From Deltaproteobacteria bacterium (GTDB lineage: Bacteria; Desulfobacterota_C; Deferrisomatia; Deferrisomatales; JACRMM01): DNA of 6,764 nt. Position 1 is the stretch's first letter; the number at the start of each line of letters is the position of its first letter. Shown one piece after another: positions 5,578-6,764 of the stretch. Made by a program: the position numbers and the translations under genes. The notes beneath the pieces are model-generated. The model did not search any database. It was not told where the DNA came from and was given only the letters and a program-made list of their open reading frames with translations. The DNA lies in the NCBI GenBank assembly GCA_016218905.1, contig JACRCS010000346.1:1-6764 (forward strand), in the 5' to 3' direction.

Positions 5578-6764
5578 TTAAAGACCCGCGGGGCCGCCGC
5601 CGAGGAGGCGAAGGGCAGGAGCGAGCCGGAGGAGGAGGTCGCCGGCGACCATGCCCTCCCAGCCGAGCTCCGTGCCCGCCAGGTCCCCCGCGAGTGCGTG
5701 GACGTAAGAACCGAGCCGCGCCGCCTCCAAAGCCGCAAGCCCCCGGGCGAGGAGCGCCCCCACCACGCCCGAGAGGACGTCGCCCGAGCCGGCCGTGGCC
5801 ATGCCGGGGTTCCCCGCCGGAATCAGGTAGGCTGGCGTGCCGGGCGCGGCGACGAGGGTGTGGGCCCCCTTGAGGACGACTGCGCAACCGAAGCGCTCCG
5901 CAAGGCTCGTCGCCGCTCCGACGCGGTCCTCCTGGACCCATCGGGTGCCGACGCCGAGCATCCGCGCCGCCTCGCCCGGATGCGGGGTCAGCACCGCTTC
6001 GCCCCGACCCGCCGGCCAGAGCTCCGGTCGGGCGGCGAGAGCGTTCAGGGCGTCCGCGTCGAGGACCAGCGGGACCGTCTCGGACGCGAGGAGGCGGCGG
6101 AGGAAGCCGAGCGTGCCCTCGTCCGCCCCCATGCCGGGTCCCACGACGAGCGCCTGGGAGCGCCCGGCCGCCTCGGCCGCGGCCGGCCAGAGCTCCTCCC
6201 CCCAGCTGAGCTCGTCCCCTTCGCCGGCGGTTAGGGCCACGGTCATGAGCTCGAGGGGCAGCCTGGCCGCCAGGGAAGGGCGCAGCCCGGCCGGCGACGC
6301 CAGGGTGACGAGACCCGCGCCCGCCCGGAGCGCCGCCGTCGCCGCGAGGCCCGCGGCACCCTCCTTGCCGGTGCTTCCCCCGAGGACGAGCACGTGGCCG
6401 AAGGTTCCCTTGTGCGAGTCCAAGGGCCGGGTGAGGAGCCCGGAGCAGTCGGCGCGCTCCACGAGGCAGAGTCCCGGCGCGAGCGCAGCGGCGAGCGTCG
6501 GCGGGATCCCGATGTCGACGCCCTCCAGCCCCCCGGCGAGCGCGGCGCCGGGAAAGAGGTAATGCCCCCGTTTGGGGTAGCCGAAGGTGACCGTGAGCTC
6601 GGCCTCGACGGCGGCGCCGCAGATCCGTCCCGTGTCGGAGGAGACGCCGGAAGGGAGGTCCACGCTCACCACCGGCGCGGCCCCTCCGTTCATCCAGGCG
6701 ATGGCCCGGGCCGGAAGGCCGCGCACGACCTCGGAGAGGCCCGTGCCGAGCACCGCGTCGACCA
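5578..6764 (-). CDS. nnr: Bifunctional NAD(P)H-hydrate epimerase / ADP-dependent NAD(P)H-hydrate dehydratase (N-terminus beyond window)
   Basis: Repairs hydrated NADH and NADPH: the NnrE half interconverts R and S epimers and the NnrD half dehydrates S-NAD(P)HX using ADP. The frame is open to the right edge, starting VDAVLGTGL, so about 120-130 N-terminal residues are missing and the true start is not visible; 394 residues are present. Residues 1-90 are the end of the YjeF_N domain (VVSVDLPSGV at 31-40, TVTFGYPKRG at 57-66, VDIGIP at 82-87). Residues 110-390 are the ribokinase-like dehydratase: HKGTFGHVLVLGGS (117-130), VVGPGMGAD (206-214), LDADALNAL (234-242), LTPHPGEAARML (258-269), VVLKGAHT (295-302) and NPGMATAGSGDVLSG (318-332). 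The last has Ala where Gly is commonest, a familiar variant. It ends with TAA at 5580-5578. The following gap separates it from the tightly packed genes, so it may be a separate transcription unit or the operon's upstream part. Confidence 0.93.
   Translation of the reverse strand, partial: VDAVLGTGLSEVVRGLPARAIAWMNGGAAPVVSVDLPSGVSSDTGRICGAAVEAELTVTFGYPKRGHYLFPGAALAGGLEGVDIGIPPTLAAALAPGLCLVERADCSGLLTRPLDSHKGTFGHVLVLGGSTGKEGAAGLAATAALRAGAGLVTLASPAGLRPSLAARLPLELMTVALTAGEGDELSWGEELWPAAAEAAGRSQALVVGPGMGADEGTLGFLRRLLASETVPLVLDADALNALAARPELWPAGRGEAVLTPHPGEAARMLGVGTRWVQEDRVGAATSLAERFGCAVVLKGAHTLVAAPGTPAYLIPAGNPGMATAGSGDVLSGVVGALLARGLAALEAARLGSYVHALAGDLAGTELGWEGMVAGDLLLRLAPALRLLGGGPAGL

Noticed and set aside
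5068..6234. A 388-codon plus-strand open frame opposite the CBS gene and nnr
   Set aside because: It crosses two unrelated minus-strand genes and the gap, and its product is Arg/Glu/Gly-rich without motifs.
1..6764. CRISPR arrays, tRNA or rRNA genes, toxin-antitoxin pairs, phage genes
   Set aside because: No regularly spaced direct repeats, no tRNA-like cloverleaf with a TTC arm and no rRNA-like sequence were seen. Nearly all bases belong to the listed protein genes. The three-way fold at 5503-5574 lacks tRNA features.

Overview
The window is a GC-rich (roughly two thirds G+C by eye), densely coding bacterial segment. Every convincing gene lies on the minus strand, so transcription runs from the right edge to the left. 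The gene order (NAD(P)H-hydrate repair enzyme, two-CBS protein, tsaE, lysC, cimA) and the protein style recall Geobacter-like and other deltaproteobacterial genomes. Related high-GC uncultured phyla would fit too. This placement is an inference from memory of gene order, not from a search.

Layout in transcription order: (1) 6764-5578, bifunctional NAD(P)H-hydrate epimerase/dehydratase, missing its N-terminus at the window edge. (2) 5577-5440, a 138-base gap, the only sizeable non-coding stretch. It holds several nested and abutting inverted repeats that can fold as a three-way junction, a motif resembling an insertion-sequence end, and a small hairpin touching the next ribosome binding site. 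(3) 5439-4984, a 151-residue two-CBS protein. (4) 4987-4481, TsaE, starting with TTG and overlapping the CBS stop codon. (5) 4491-3088, dihydrolipoyl dehydrogenase, overlapping tsaE. (6) 3083-1851, aspartate kinase with two ACT domains and a well-formed internal start for a separate beta subunit. (7) 1843-248, (R)-citramalate synthase. (8) 241 to the left edge, the first 80 codons of an unrecognised gene with an N-terminal hydrophobic anchor. From the CBS gene onward, spacings are 4 to 7 bases or the genes overlap, so genes 3 to 8 look like one operon with translational coupling.

Functionally the block mixes housekeeping repair (NAD(P)H-hydrate repair; TsaE for tRNA t6A) with amino-acid entry steps. 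LysC commits aspartate to the lysine/threonine/methionine branch. CimA makes citramalate from pyruvate and acetyl-CoA, a threonine-independent route to 2-oxobutyrate and isoleucine. Lpd, without its E1 or E2 partners here, serves 2-oxoacid dehydrogenase complexes or glycine cleavage, and so may affect the same pyruvate/acetyl-CoA pool.

Nothing in the window amounts to an obviously new multi-gene system. The observations most worth a second look are the structured leader between nnr and the CBS gene, the internal lysC start with its own Shine-Dalgarno sequence, and the truncated anchor-protein gene at the left edge.
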